A stretch of 64,000 nt of DNA. Source: Odiellus spinosus (lineage: Eukaryota > Arthropoda > Arachnida > Opiliones > Phalangiidae). Where the stretch lies: positions 3,750,601-3,814,600 of the forward strand of contig OY987237.1 in the NCBI GenBank assembly GCA_963920705.1, written 5' to 3'. The notes under the pieces are model-generated. The model saw only the letters and a program-made list of their open reading frames with translations, was not told where the DNA came from and did not search any database. Position 1 is the first letter of the stretch. Every line of letters starts with the position of its first letter. This document shows positions 1 to 13,000 of this stretch, one piece after another. A program made the translations under genes and the position numbers.

Positions 1-1051
1 AAACCAGATTGGTAGCTGTGCATTTTTAACGTTTATTTGAAGTGGCAATGTTCTCCCGTGTCAAGTCAATAGGAATTTTACCAATATTTTTCAGATTCGA
101 ATTGTATTTCGCCTTTAAACCGTAAAAACGTATAAATTGGCTTAATCTTAACTAACGCCTCATTGCGTCATTATTATTATAATAATAATATTGCCTTATG
201 TTTGAGTTCAAAGTTCATTATCTTTTCGCTTTACAAGTGCATGAACTAAAGAGCTCTACTGATTTTAAATATTTATTTGAGACCGTTTCATTGTCTAAAT
301 TAATTCATTATTAATTTACCACGTAATAATTAAAATATTTTAAACTAATTTTATATTAATTTCAACATTTTAAACTAATTTTATATTAATTTCAACATTT
401 TAAACTAATTTTATATTAATTTCAACATTTTAAACTAATTTTATATTAATTTCAACATTTTAAACTAATTTTATATTAATTTCAACATTTTAAACTAATT
501 TTATATTAATTTCAACATTTTAAACTAATTTTATATTAATTTCAACATTTTAAACTAATTTTATATTAATTTCAACATTTTAAACTAATTTTATATTAAT
601 TTCAACATTTTAAACTAATTTTATATTAATTTCAACATTTTAAACTAATTTTATATTAATTTCAACATTTTAAACTAATTTTATATTAATTTCAACATTT
701 TAAACTAATTTTATATTAATTTCAACATTTTAAACTAATTTTATATTAATTTCAACATTTTAAACTAATTTTATATTAATTTCAACATTTTAAACTAATT
801 TTATATTAATTTCAACATTTTAAACTAATTTTATATTAATTTCCACATTTTAAACTAATTTTATATTAATTTCCACATTTTAAACTAATTTTATATTAAT
901 TTCCACATTTTAAACTAATTTTAGATTAATTTCAACATTTGAAACCATTTAATTATTAATTTAATCATTTAAACAATTTAATTTTTTGATTCTAAATTTT
1001 GATTGATTACTTCTTTCCTATTTTTAATTGTTTCTTTGTTTTTATTTGCAG
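1..1051. other. Intron of the LAR gene (5' portion), non-coding
   Basis: The first visible exon opens with an acceptor (TTTGCAG ending at 1051) in the middle of a codon, so this stretch is the end of an intron whose upstream exon lies left of the window. Apart from the 30-bp minisatellite at about 335-945 it is plain AT-rich sequence. The signal-peptide exon is not here. Confidence 0.8.
335..945. repeat. 30-bp minisatellite, about 20 copies
   Basis: A unit containing CATTTTAAACTAATTTTATA repeats exactly every 30 bp. The middle copies are identical. The last few change one base (TTCAAC to TTCCAC) and the outermost decay further, so the array probably grew from its centre. It ends about 105 bp before a LAR exon. 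Confidence 0.97.
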
Positions 1052-4000
1052 ATCCAGCGGAGATCATTGTACCTCCTCGTAACCAAGTGGTCTTGTCTGG
1101 GAGCATCGCCGTGTTTACGTGCATGGTGGTTGGCAATCCAAAACCCAACATAGAATGGCGCAAGAATGGCAAACGGGTAGCGGCGAGATACGTCATCAAA
1201 GAGATGCCAGGTGGATCCGTTCTCAGGATCGAGTTTGCCAAAGCCACCAGGGATGACGCCACCTACGAATGTGTCGCGGACAATGGTGTTGGACAACGCG
1301 TAGCTGTGGCTGATCTCACTGTTATCGAAGGTCAGTTAATTGTCTTAATGTGGGGAACCTCACCGTCCTCCTAACGATTTTGATGAAATTTTGCGCGATG
1401 ATGGTTAGTAGTGACTTAAGGGTTAGTTTCAAGGAACCCTCTAGTAAATCAGCCCATGAACTATAGAGGATATCTGTACTGTTATTATTTACTTATGGTA
1501 CTAAAATTTGAATAGTCTGTTTTTAAATTATCGAGCCAAGACATGTCTTGGTCTAACAGTTGTAGAAGTGTAATAATTTGGGTTTTAAGTCTTTTTGGAG
1601 GTAATTGCATGGTAAATCACCGATAAAAAAGGCATCTGGCGTCATTAGACCATTTATTTCGTAATTATTAAACCTTTTTTTCTCAAATATAATTCATGAC
1701 CAACTATTCAAAACAAATAAAGATTTTGTTCGTCTAAGTTTCGGCATTTTTAACAGCCAGGATATTCGTTTTTTGGATGGGCCCCCCTACATTTTGTTTG
1801 GGGCCCTAAAGGTTAACGCGATTAGACCATTTCTGGGCCCCATTTTGAAGTGAATATAATTAAACGTAGCTGCGAAGTTCTAAAATATATAGATAGATTC
1901 AAATCTTACATAAATCGGACCATATTTGGTACAAGAATAATTTTCGAGTGTGTCCCGGAAACTAGAATAAAAATTCGCTCAGGGATTGGATCAAACCTTA
2001 ACCAAAAGGGACATTAATAATTCATCATAGCTCGATTTTTTTCTTCTTGGTTTCGTGTCTTCCATTGTTATTTCTACGTAACTTTTGATACTGATAAAGG
2101 TGGGAAAATACTATATCTAAACCCAGGCGAAACCCTCTGAGAATTTTCGTTTAAAAGAATTGCGAAAAATCTAGCGTTTTCAATTTTTTTCTTACATAGT
2201 TTTTTCTTAGATTCAAATATGGAATATTTCTTTGGGTGTGCGCGTTCGCTTTCCTTCTAGAAAACGATTATTTAAATATTAAAACAAATTTTCTCACTAT
2301 ATTTCTTTTTTTGCGAAAGAAATCTACATATTTTTTAGTTTATATTAAAATATTTAGTAAGATTCGTGTACTGTCCAGAAAGTTTTAGGCTTAACTATAA
2401 TCTCTCTTTCTCTCGATATGGTTAGGTTATGATTCCCGTAATCTGTATTTAAAGGGAACCTGAATGAAAAATCTAAAGACCTATTTTGTAGATAAAATTG
2501 TTCCTTCCTCCAATCAAATATTTTTAATTACTCCAAAATTAAGGTTTCCATCTTATTCCATGTAGAAAAGGGGATACCAGCCAATCAGAATTTTACTCTA
2601 GGAAAATCTTATTACTTGTTTTCTTAGATGGCGCCACAGTCTCCAACGGGGTTCCGAAAAACATTTAATATCGATTTTTTTTATGGAAAATGTGGCGCCA
2701 CCTTTTGGGGGCTTGTCACTTGTATGTATATATATTATATTGTAATAAAACTTACGAGTTTTAATTGGCTAGTATGATCCCCTACTCTCCGAATGGTGGT
2801 CAACCTGTTAAATTCGAAATTTAAAAGGACTTATTTAAAGTACTTCTTAGTACTAAATTCCATATTTTATAAGAAATCTAAAAGTTAAGTTTACCCGTAT
2901 TACACACGATTTCATTCAGTTCCAATCTTTGAAATAACCGTAAAAATTCAAAGTCAACTAGGATGGTCCCTAAAAGGCACACCAAGCACACCAGGCACAC
3001 TTATCATAATTGGCACACTCGCGGGGTAATCCCGACAATTTGTTCATTACTGGCACACCTGGCACACCATTACAAGCACACCGGGCACACTTCTATCATC
3101 CTACGAAGCTCCTATCATTTCATCCCAATCCTCCCGTCCTTACTACAATTCTATACTACTACATCCTCCTACTATAGCGATAGTCCTAAAACAATATGCT
3201 TAGAATTGAGGCGCTTATACGATACAAAACCAATCAAGAACAAGGTACCGTTCAATTTAAATATATTTTAATATCTATTTGTACTGTAATAAACATGTAT
3301 GGATATCTAATTTCAAATTTATGTTTAATTGTTATTTTCATGTCAAATTCGAAGTTTTTTTTCGACTGACATGATAGGGACCGACCTCCTCTACAACCCT
3401 ACGTAATTAATTAAATTTAAAATAATTAAGGCCCAAGCACACTGGCTTTATCGATTAAAAAATGGGGCACACTTTTTGAATTTTTTTTAGATTTCCTCTA
3501 ATTCCTTGGTTTTTTTTCGACTGACACGATAGGGACCGACCTCCTCTGCAACCCTACGTAATTAATTTAATTTAAAAGTTAATTAAGGCCCAAGCACACT
3601 GGCTTTATCGATTAAAAAATGGGGCACACTTTTTGAATTTTTTTTAGATTTCCTCAAATTCCTTGGTTTTTTTTCGACTGACACGATATTGACCGACCTC
3701 CTCTGCAACCCTACGTAATTAATTTAATTTAAAAGTTAATTAAAGGCCCAAGCACACTGGCTTTATCGATTAAAAAATGGGGCACACTTTTTGAATTGTT
3801 TTTAGATTTTCTCTAATTCCTTGGTTTTTTTCGACTGACACGATAGGGACCGACCTCCTCTGCAACCCTACGTAATTAATTTAATTTAAAAGTTAATTTA
3901 ACCCTGGTGTGCCGGGTACATTTCAAAAAGCACACCTTTTGAAAATTTCTAGATTTCCTCAAATTCCTTGGTTTTTTCGACTGACATGATAGGGACCGAC

Positions 4001-7000
4001 TTTCTCTACAACCCTACGTAATTAATTAAATTTAAAAGTTAGTTAAAGGCTCAAGCACACTGGCTTTATCAAAGAAAATATGGGGCACACTTTTTGAATT
4101 TTTATAGATTTCCTAAAATTCAATGGTTTTTTCGACCATTCGAAGAATGTATCACCTTGGTGTGACTTAACCAGAACTGCGTTATGGCCCAGAAAGAACC
4201 CTATTGGAAGTTGTTGATATTAACGCACGCAGTTTCAAAAGGGATTTTTAACACGTGCGTTTTTAAATTCTATACACGACGAATATACAACTTCAATTGC
4301 GTTTAAATGAAATGTACATTTTTTTCATAACAATCTAAACGGTAAACAAGCCATAGTTCAATTATAAGTGCAATTGATTGTTTGAAAAAAGATTTTCTCA
4401 CTCAAAATTGTGTGAAAAATAGGAGACAGTAAAAAATTACGGTTTTCCCATTTTTGCCTTTGAGTTATGTGGCATGATCGTATACTGAACACATTTCCTT
4501 AATATGTACCACATCTTTCTTTGTTAAACATGGAGTAAAGCGTTATAATTTCCAAATTATAAAAAATCAATTGGCCTTGACGTTTGAAATAAAGCACGAA
4601 TAAAAATTAAAATTCAACCGGAGTTTGCATTGAAGTTTTTCATTGTGGACCTAGCTTTGCGTGTGTCGCGCGCTAGTAACTGACAACTGGATTTTCTCTC
4701 TAAAAATGGTGTGTAAAAATCAAGTCGTAAATTATATTTCATAACTTTTATCACTTCTATAGGATTTTTAGTGAAAATTCTTAAAATGGTTCCTGATTCA
4801 TTGATTCCTGCTACATTTGGGCTTATCTTAGGCATCTTTAAAGGGACTACCTGTGTTTAAAGTAGCCTTGTTTTCTTGTTTAGCAAACGTTGTTCACCTA
4901 AGTAGTACAGTATATGTCATCTTGCTATAGATTTTCCAATTCCAATGAACAGGTAACAAAAAGTATCTTTTTGAACGCAATGTTAATTTTTGCCGAATAA
5001 CAAAGCTGTGACATCATAAGGGTAAAAATCAGAATCAAACGGGAAACTTGTGCAGGAAGGTATATGAATAATGTGACAAATCATGTGATTGTATCCCTTT
5101 AAATTTTATTTTATTCATTTTCCAATTTACAATGAAATACATGTACCTTTGTAATAAGGGAAAAAATAGAATGATGGCTCTATTATGGTTTTAACATGTC
5201 AAGTGTATCGACGGATTCAACCATTGAATTTTAGGAAATCTATAAAAATTCAAAAAGTGTGCCCCATATTTTCTTTGATAAAGCCAGTGTGCTTGAGCCT
5301 TTAACTAACTTTTAAATTTAATTAATTACGTAGGGTTGTAGAGGAAGTCGGTCCCTATTGTTGTAGTTTGTTTTAAGATAGTTTAATCCATTTGTACTCA
5401 ATTAATAACTACGTCTTTATTGCCGCTTTCTCCGATGAGTTTACAATCACTAATGACTACTATTAGTCTGGTAGGTCGAAGGTCAGCTTCTATCAGGGAG
5501 GGGGAGGTATAAATAGAACTTTAGATTGTTTATCTTTGTCTCCCTTATCTTATCTGACCTACGCCTAGCCAGACCTATACAACAAGTTTTTTTTTTTTTT
5601 TTTTTTTTTTCGAACAAGAATTTCGTGAATGTTTAACTACATTGTTTTGCTCTACATTTAAAGGAAAACTAATACATTTCAATTAAGTACCTATTTTATA
5701 TATAGATATATTCTTAAATAAATTCATTGTGTTGGTTCGTAACGATCTGGTCTTGCTAGCAGACGTCCGTATGACGATCTCACAGGGAATGGAGGTGGTG
5801 TTGGTGGTCTGCATGCGCCTGGTGGTCCATGTTTATGGCCTGGAGTTCGAGATTTAGATCTTTCTTGCTGCAGTTGCTTGCTGCCATTCTGTTTCACAGT
5901 GGGCAGTGCTTCCACTTCTGTTCCCGTAGTTGGGGTCGTTAATTGACTCACATTGTTGTTTCGAGACGCGAGGCTGGGTGTATGCGGGTTATTTCTTTGG
6001 TAAGTCGTTTTGTGCCGTAGGTCTATTTGTACATTTTCCTGGACGTCGATCGGTTGATCTTCATTTGAATTTCCATGGCCATTGTCAGGTTTTGATCCAT
6101 ATGTGATTATTCGTGCGGGTCTCTCATATGTCGTATACGTGTTCCGAGGCTTGTCTTTTGGAATTGATTTGCTGTTGTTGGCCATTTGTGCTGGATGGAG
6201 TGGCACGTTTCGTTGTCTCAAGTGAACCCTCGTTCGTCGCAACCTTTTGTTCTCGTCGTTCAATATCCAATAAGAGTCTGGCGTGTCTGCATAGTGTGTT
6301 ATTCTTGCAGGTTTCCATTTCCGTGTGTCCGTTTGGTACCAGACCTTGTCCCCTTGTTTTAGTGGAGTTAATAGCTTTTGTGGACGTTTCATCGATTGGT
6401 CAATCATCTGTTTCTGCCGTTGATGTAATGCCGCTGTAATTTGTTTTGTCGGGTAGTTCGGTTTGAGCAGTTTTGTATTGTTGGTAAGTGGAGTACGCAG
6501 CTTCCGACCCATAAGCATTTCCGCTGGTGTTAGGAGGTTTGCCAAGGGAGTAGAGTGATATTCCAACAGGATGTGGTTAATGTCTTTTCCGTCGGTTTGG
6601 GCCTTTGTCATGAAATTCTTGAGTGTTTGAACCATCCGTTCTGCTAACCCATTACTCTGTGGATGGTAAGGACTTGCGGTGACCTGTTTAACACCCCAGT
6701 TTTGGAGGAAGGTTGTTAGCATGTATGATGTAAACGGTGGGCCGTTGTCGGATATGAGCGTTTGAGGTATTCCGTGTCGGGCGAATTGCGCAGCCATGAA
6801 TTTTATTACGGACTCCGCGTTTGTTGTGGAAAGTTGTTGTACTTCAACAAACTTTGAGTAGTAGTCAATCATCAGGATGTAGTTTTTCGAATTCCACTTG
6901 AATAAATCAGTTCCAAGGGTTTGCCATGGGAGACCTGGAACTTCCATGGGGCGCAACGGGAGGCTGGTGTTTGCCGCATCTCGTTGTCGACATGATGAGC

Positions 7001-10000
7001 AGGTTCTAATGTAGTTGGTGATATCAGTGGACATCCCAGGCCAATATACGTGTAGCCGCGCTTTGCTGAGACACGCAGATACACCCTGATGAATCCCATG
7101 AATCTGTGTCATGATGTCTTTCCGTTGTGTAAGAGGGATGATTAGTCTATCGCCTCTGTATGCCAAACCCTGATGTTCATGAATTTCTTCTTGCAGTGCC
7201 CAATAGGCTCGTACCGTCGGTGATTTTATTGCAGAGCTGCGTGTGGGCCAGCCATGTCGTACATATTCCAGAACATGCTGTAGGTCGTGATCGGCTGCGG
7301 TGGTTTCTTGCATTATCTGCTTGCGGTCCTCGGATAGTGCTACCATAGAATAGATCGTGGCTGTCGGACCTTCCATGAAGTCTGTGTTCATTGTTATTTT
7401 GTGACTTGGTGCGCGCGATAAAGTGTCTGCGATATATAACCTGGTACCGGGAACATATATCAACGTCGGGTCATACCGTGCTAATCTCAATGTTAGTCGT
7501 TGCAGACGTGGTGATAATAAATAGAAGGGTTTTCGGATGATTGCTAGCAATGGTTTGTGGTCGGTTTGCACGGTTACTGGTCCAGTGGCTATAAAGTAGT
7601 TGAAGTGTTCGCATGCAAAGTATACCGCCAGCAACTCCTTCTCTATTTGCGCGTATCGTATTTGTGTGGGTGAAAAGGTCATCGACGCATACTCGACTGG
7701 CCTGCCCTCCTGTAGCAGGACTGCTCCAATGCCATGCTGGCTGGCGTCTACTGATATAGTATTCGGCGCAGATGGGTTATAAAATGCCAGGACCGGGGCG
7801 GTTGATATTGCCATCTTCATGTCATCATACGCTGCTTGCGCAATAGCGTCCCAGTGAAATATAACATTTTGTTTCATCAATGCCCGTAATGGAGCGGCTC
7901 TTTCCGAATATGCTGGTATGAATTTGGACAGGAAGTTGATCATGCCCAGAAATCTGAGCAACGCTGGCTTGTCCGGAGGTGGCGGTAGGTCTAGAATGAT
8001 CCTGATTTTTGCTGGGTCCGTTGCTATTCCGCTTGGAGTGATTATATTGCCCAGATACACTATTCGTTGGACGGCAAGCTGCATCTTCTTCGAATTGAAT
8101 TTTAGGCCCACCCTTCGAGAGCGTTCAAGTACTTGGTAGAGCGTTTTTAGATGATCTTCGTTGTTTTTGCCGTGTATTAAGAAATCATCGGTTGAGATGT
8201 GCTTGTTTCCAATTCCCGCGAATGTTTCATTCATGATACGCTGACAGTACTCCGATGCGGTCGCGATCCCAAATGGAAGTCTTGTGAACCGGTATTTGCC
8301 AAAGGGAGTGGCAAACGTGCAGAGATACGAGCTTTTCGTTGTTAATTCGATCTGCCAAAAGGCGGATTTTACGTCTAGTACGGAGAAGACTGTTGCGCCT
8401 GTCAGTTCGGCAAAGATCTCTTGTGCCGTTGGCATTGGATAATTCTCTCTCCTGATGGCCTTATTTAAATTTCGAGGATCCAAGCATATCCTTAAGGCTG
8501 GTTCAGGTCTCGTTCCTGCTTCTCGCGCTATCTCCGTTTTCCTGACGACTACCATTGGGTGTACCCAATCCGTGGCTTCTGTAACGGGCACGATGACACC
8601 TGCTGCTTCCATTTTCTGCAATTCCGCTTGTACCCGACTACGTAGCTGTATTGGGATCTTCCGGGCATTGACAATAGTGGGCATGGCACCAGGTTTTAGT
8701 TTTATTTCATAGTGTCCTGGAAGCTTACCAACAGTGTCGAACACATCCGCGTAATGTGCAACGAGGGCCTGCGGTGACATTTGGCGCAACGCCGTAGGAA
8801 TTGTTAAAGTGTGGATTTTGCGTGGAGCCGTGTATCGCAGGTCCCTTGGTGTGACAGCTTTATTTTCGCAGAGGTTGTTTGGTAGACGAGCTATGAGTCC
8901 TAGTCGGCGTGATGCTTCTCCTCCAATGATGGGTATTCTGTAATTTGATGTGACATAGAACGTTAATGGTATCGTGGTCATCGTGGACGAACAGAAGACC
9001 TGTATCATTCCTCTCGTATCAACTGAATGTCCGGAATAGGCTTTTATCGTGTGAGTTGGGGCACTAAGCGGTGGTGGATTGGCCATTTCCTTGTAGATGT
9101 ATTCCGGAATAACATTTACTTGAGAGCCTGTGTCAATTTTGAATATGTACTCTTGGTCGTAGAGTTTGAGCGGGGCCTTCCAAGTATGTTCCTGATTCCA
9201 TGCTGTATGTTCGTCTGGTATCGTTGAGTATAGCGTTAGAGAGTTAAGGTATAAATAGTCCGAGTCGTTATCCATTATGGTGGAGATCTGAGGTTGAGCG
9301 TAAGGGACCGTCTCAAGTTGCTCGTGATGCTCAGTATATGGTAGGTACGTTTCGAGAGTGTTGATCGCGCGACATACTTTGGCCCAGTGGTTCGGGCCCC
9401 CACAGGCGCGGCAGGTAGATCCCCTAGCTGGACATGATTGAGAGTGGTGAAGGTGCCCACACCTGTTGCATGGTGGAGTAGGACCCCCGAATCGTGCATG
9501 CGTTGGCATCGTGGAAAGAGATCTGGCTCTAGGTCGGAAACCGTGTTCTGTGTTTGCTGCTCGGTTGTGTGTACCTCGTGATCGAGTTCGGTTGAAAGAA
9601 GAGCTTGGTCTCTGAAACGGGCGCGTATGTGAGTAATCACGTCCGGGACGTCGGTTTGAATTAGCCATGATCGCATCGACAGTGATTGGTGGGGAGTCTG
9701 ATGCCGTGAATGCTGATTTCGTTGGATTCATTAGCTGGGCCTGCGCTGTGGATGTTTCTTCCGCTTGGGCTATCGTTATTGCATCGGGGAGCTTCAGGTC
9801 ATTTATTTTCAAAAGTAGGCGGCGGACTTCCGGATTGTTGGTTCCGACGGCTATTTGAGTGGCTATCAGCGAATTCTTCAACGTACCCAAATTGCAGCCC
9901 GTTGCCGTTGTCTGAAGCTGCATGAGGAAAGACTCGAACGATTGGTGTGGAGCTTGTTTGCTGGTGATGAGATTGTAGCGCGACATTGTAATGCTCTGGT

Positions 10001-13000
10001 ACGGTTGGTAGAATGCGTCGAATGCTTTGTAAATAAGTTCCAGAGTGAGGTTCGCTTCTGGTACCGTGAACGAAAGGGTTTTATATATCCGGAGGCCTTC
10101 GATACCTATTACGTGTTTAAAAACGTTGATTTGGTGCATGATGTCCTCCTGAGTGAGTTTAGTGGCGGCGGCGTAGAGTTGAAAGCGTTCTTTATACTCC
10201 GCCCATGCCTCAGCTGGTTTAGATCCGGGCGTAAAGACGTCTGGGCTTTTAAAAGATGTCGTCATTGCTGCTGTCGTTGTACACGTCGTTTGTAATCCGT
10301 TTTCAGTTTGATTGAACTTCGTTTGTAGTAAAAGGAGAACAATCCGTTGATTTAGTTTCACGCACTTCTGGCACCATGTTGTAGTTTGTTTTAAGATAGT
10401 TTAATCCATTTGTACTCAATTAATAACTACGTCTTTATTGCCGCTTTCTCCGATGAGTTTACAATCACTAATGACTACTATTAGTCTGGTAGGTCGAAGG
10501 TCAGCTTCTATCAGGGAGGGGGAGGTATAAATAGAACTTTAGATTGTTTATCTTTGTCTCCCTTATCTTATCTGTAACTACAACACCTATCATGTCAGTC
10601 GAAAAAACCAAGGAATTTGAGGAAATCTAGAAATTTTCAAAAGGTGTGCTTTTTGAAATGTACCCGGCACACCAGGGTTAAATTAAATTAATTACGTAGG
10701 GTTGCAGAGGAGGTCGGTCCCTATCGTGTCAGTCGAAAAAAACCAAGGAATTTGAGGAAATCTAAAAAAAATTCAAAAAGTGTGCCCCATTTTTTAATCG
10801 ATAAAGCCAGTGTGCTTGGGCCTTTAATTAACTTTTAAATTAAATTAATTACGTAGGGTTGCAGAGGAGGTCGGTCCCTATCGTGTCAGTCGAAAAAAAC
10901 CAAGGAATTAGAGGAAATCTAAAAAAAATTCAAAAAGTGTGCCCCATTTTTTAATCGATAAAGCCAGTGTGCTTGGGCCTTTAATTAACTTTTAAATTAA
11001 ATTAATTACGTAGGGTTGCAGAGGAGGTCGGTCCCTATCGTGTCAGTCGAAAAAAACCAAGGAATTAGAGGAAATCTAAAAAAAATTCAAAAAGTGTGCC
11101 CCATTTTTTAATCGATAAAGCCAGTGTGCTTGGGCCTTTAATTAACTTTTAAATTAAATTAATTACGTAGGGTTGCAGAGGAGGTCGGTCCCTATCGTGT
11201 CAGTCGAAAAAAACCAAGGAATTAGAGGAAATCTAAAAAAAATTCAAAAAGTGTGCCCCATTTTTTAATCGATAAAGCCAGTGTGCTTGGGCCTTAATTA
11301 ACTTTTAAATTAAATTAATTACGTAGGGTTGCAGAGGAGGTCGGTCCCTATCGTGTCAGTCGAAAAAACCATTGAATTTTAGGAAATCTATAAAAATTCA
11401 AAAAGTGTGCCCCATATTTTCTTTGATAAAGCCAGTGTGCTTGAGCCTTTAACTAAATTTTAAATTTAATTAATTTCGTAGGGTTGTAGAGGAGGTCGGT
11501 CCCTATCATGTCAGTCGAAAAAAAACTTCGAATTTGACATGAAAATAACAATTAAACATAAATTTGAAATTAGATATCCATACATGTTTATTACAGTACA
11601 AATAGATATTAAAATATATTTAAAATGAACGGTACCTTGTTCTTGATTGGTTTTGTATCGTATAAGCGCCTCAATTCTAAGCATATTGTTTTAGGACTAT
11701 CGCTATAGTAGGAGGATGTAGTAGTATAGAATTGTAGTAAGGACGGGAGGATTGGGATGAAATGATAGGAGCTTCGTAGGATGATAGAAGTGTGCCCGGT
11801 GTGCTTGTAATGGTGTGCCAGTAATGAACAAATTGTCGGGATTACCCCGCGAGTGTGCCAATTATGATAAGTGTGCCGGGTGTGCTTGGTGTGCCGGAGT
11901 GTGCCCGGGTGTGCTGGTGTGCCTTTTAGGGACCATCTAAACTAGTTTTCCAATAATAATTTATTCCTTTCTTAGATCGTAAATCGGTAAATTTATAAAA
12001 ATTGATGGTTTTGGTGGGTGAGAAACATTTTTGGTAATCGTAACGAATGATTCCATTGACTCGAGTTTATGTTCTTTTTGTTGGAGTGTTCCTGACCTTA
12101 ACATTTGGTTCCCCCCCCCCCTCCCCATCTTGTTACCCAAGATTTATTCGTACTGTTTTTATTGTCGACCCCTGCTTAGGATACATTGACAAACTGAAGT
12201 GTGATTCTTATTTATAGTATTCAATATTTTTAAACCCAAGTTTGTTTCTTCTTCTCCTTCTTCGTTGTTTTCTATATTTTACGTCTTGTTTGGCGCCTCA
12301 AACTAGTCTAAAGAAGAAGAACACTACGCCCCTGGGGGTTATTGGCTCGATATATATTTCTCGCTTGTTTTACTACCGAAACCAGATTTTTTACGACTTT
12401 TTATGTAAAAGAAAAAATCAGGTGAATACGCGATTGAAATATATTTTAATTTTCTTATCTTATTCGCGATAAACTATTTTGATAATAAAATTTATCGCTT
12501 TCACGAAATTCACGAACGGTTTACGAGTTTATTGAATGAACTTGCGAAGGATGTTTTTAGGATAACATCTTCATTATGCTCTCACCTCTCTTTTTAGTTG
12601 CTATCAGGGAAAAAACCCGCAAAGTCAAGTAATTATTCAACAATAGACTTTAAAGGTTATTAGGGAAAATCCGGGAATTTTAGAATAGACTTTAAAGGTC
12701 AGGGAAAAGTCCCTGTATGATTTTGAAAAAGACTTTAAGGTCAGAGAAAAGTATGGGAATTGGAAAATAGACTTTGGCGGTCAGGGAAAAGTCTGGGAAT
12801 TGGAAAATAGACTATAAAGGTCGGAGAAAAGTCCGGGAATTTTAAAATATACTTTAAAGGTTAGGAAAAGTCCTTGTATGATTTTGAAAAAGTCCGTAAT
12901 TTAAAAAAAAAAGACTTTAAAAGGTCAGGAAAAAGTCTGGGTATTTTAAAATAGACTATGAAGGTCAGGGAAAGGTCCGGGAATTTGAAAATATACTTTA

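Larger units (their letters stand above)
5359..10585 (-). mobile_element. Gypsy-type (Ty3) LTR retrotransposon, complete, nested in the foldback element
   Basis: A full-length element in minus orientation with LTRs at both ends, a 5-bp target duplication CCTAT (5354-5358 and 10586-10590), a primer-binding site next to the 5' LTR, an A-rich tract next to the 3' LTR and one long gag-pol frame. The shared 198 bp of the LTRs is identical and the reading frame is unbroken, so insertion looks recent. The order protease, RT, RNase H, integrase is the Ty3/Gypsy order. No envelope-like frame is present. Confidence 0.96.
2962..11937. mobile_element. Foldback-type DNA transposon with long, internally repeated terminal inverted repeats
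   Basis: The left end GATGGTCCCTAAAAGGCACA is the exact reverse complement of the right end. The flanks are TCAACTAG (2954-2961) and TAAACTAG (11938-11945), an 8-bp target duplication with one mismatch. The arms are 2962-4128 (about 1.17 kb) and 5219-11937 without the nested Gypsy copy (about 1.5 kb). The 1.1-kb middle has no transposase. Long arms made of tandem units resemble the Foldback and Galileo elements of Drosophila. An 8-bp duplication would fit the P or hAT superfamilies, but the ends do not start with CA. The superfamily is therefore open and the copy looks non-autonomous. Confidence 0.88.

Noticed and set aside
2963..3271. 102-codon frame at the left end of the foldback element
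   Set aside because: Composed of the GGCACACC-rich terminal repeat, and its mirror exists at the other end. No start context or protein features.
4614..4835. 73-codon minus-strand frame as a transposase fragment
   Set aside because: No catalytic motif and no similarity to a known family. Short open frames of this size are expected by chance.
9275..9676. Second minus-strand gene overlapping the gag region
   Set aside because: It is a shadow frame of gag-pol with no conserved features. The zinc-knuckle frame is the real one.
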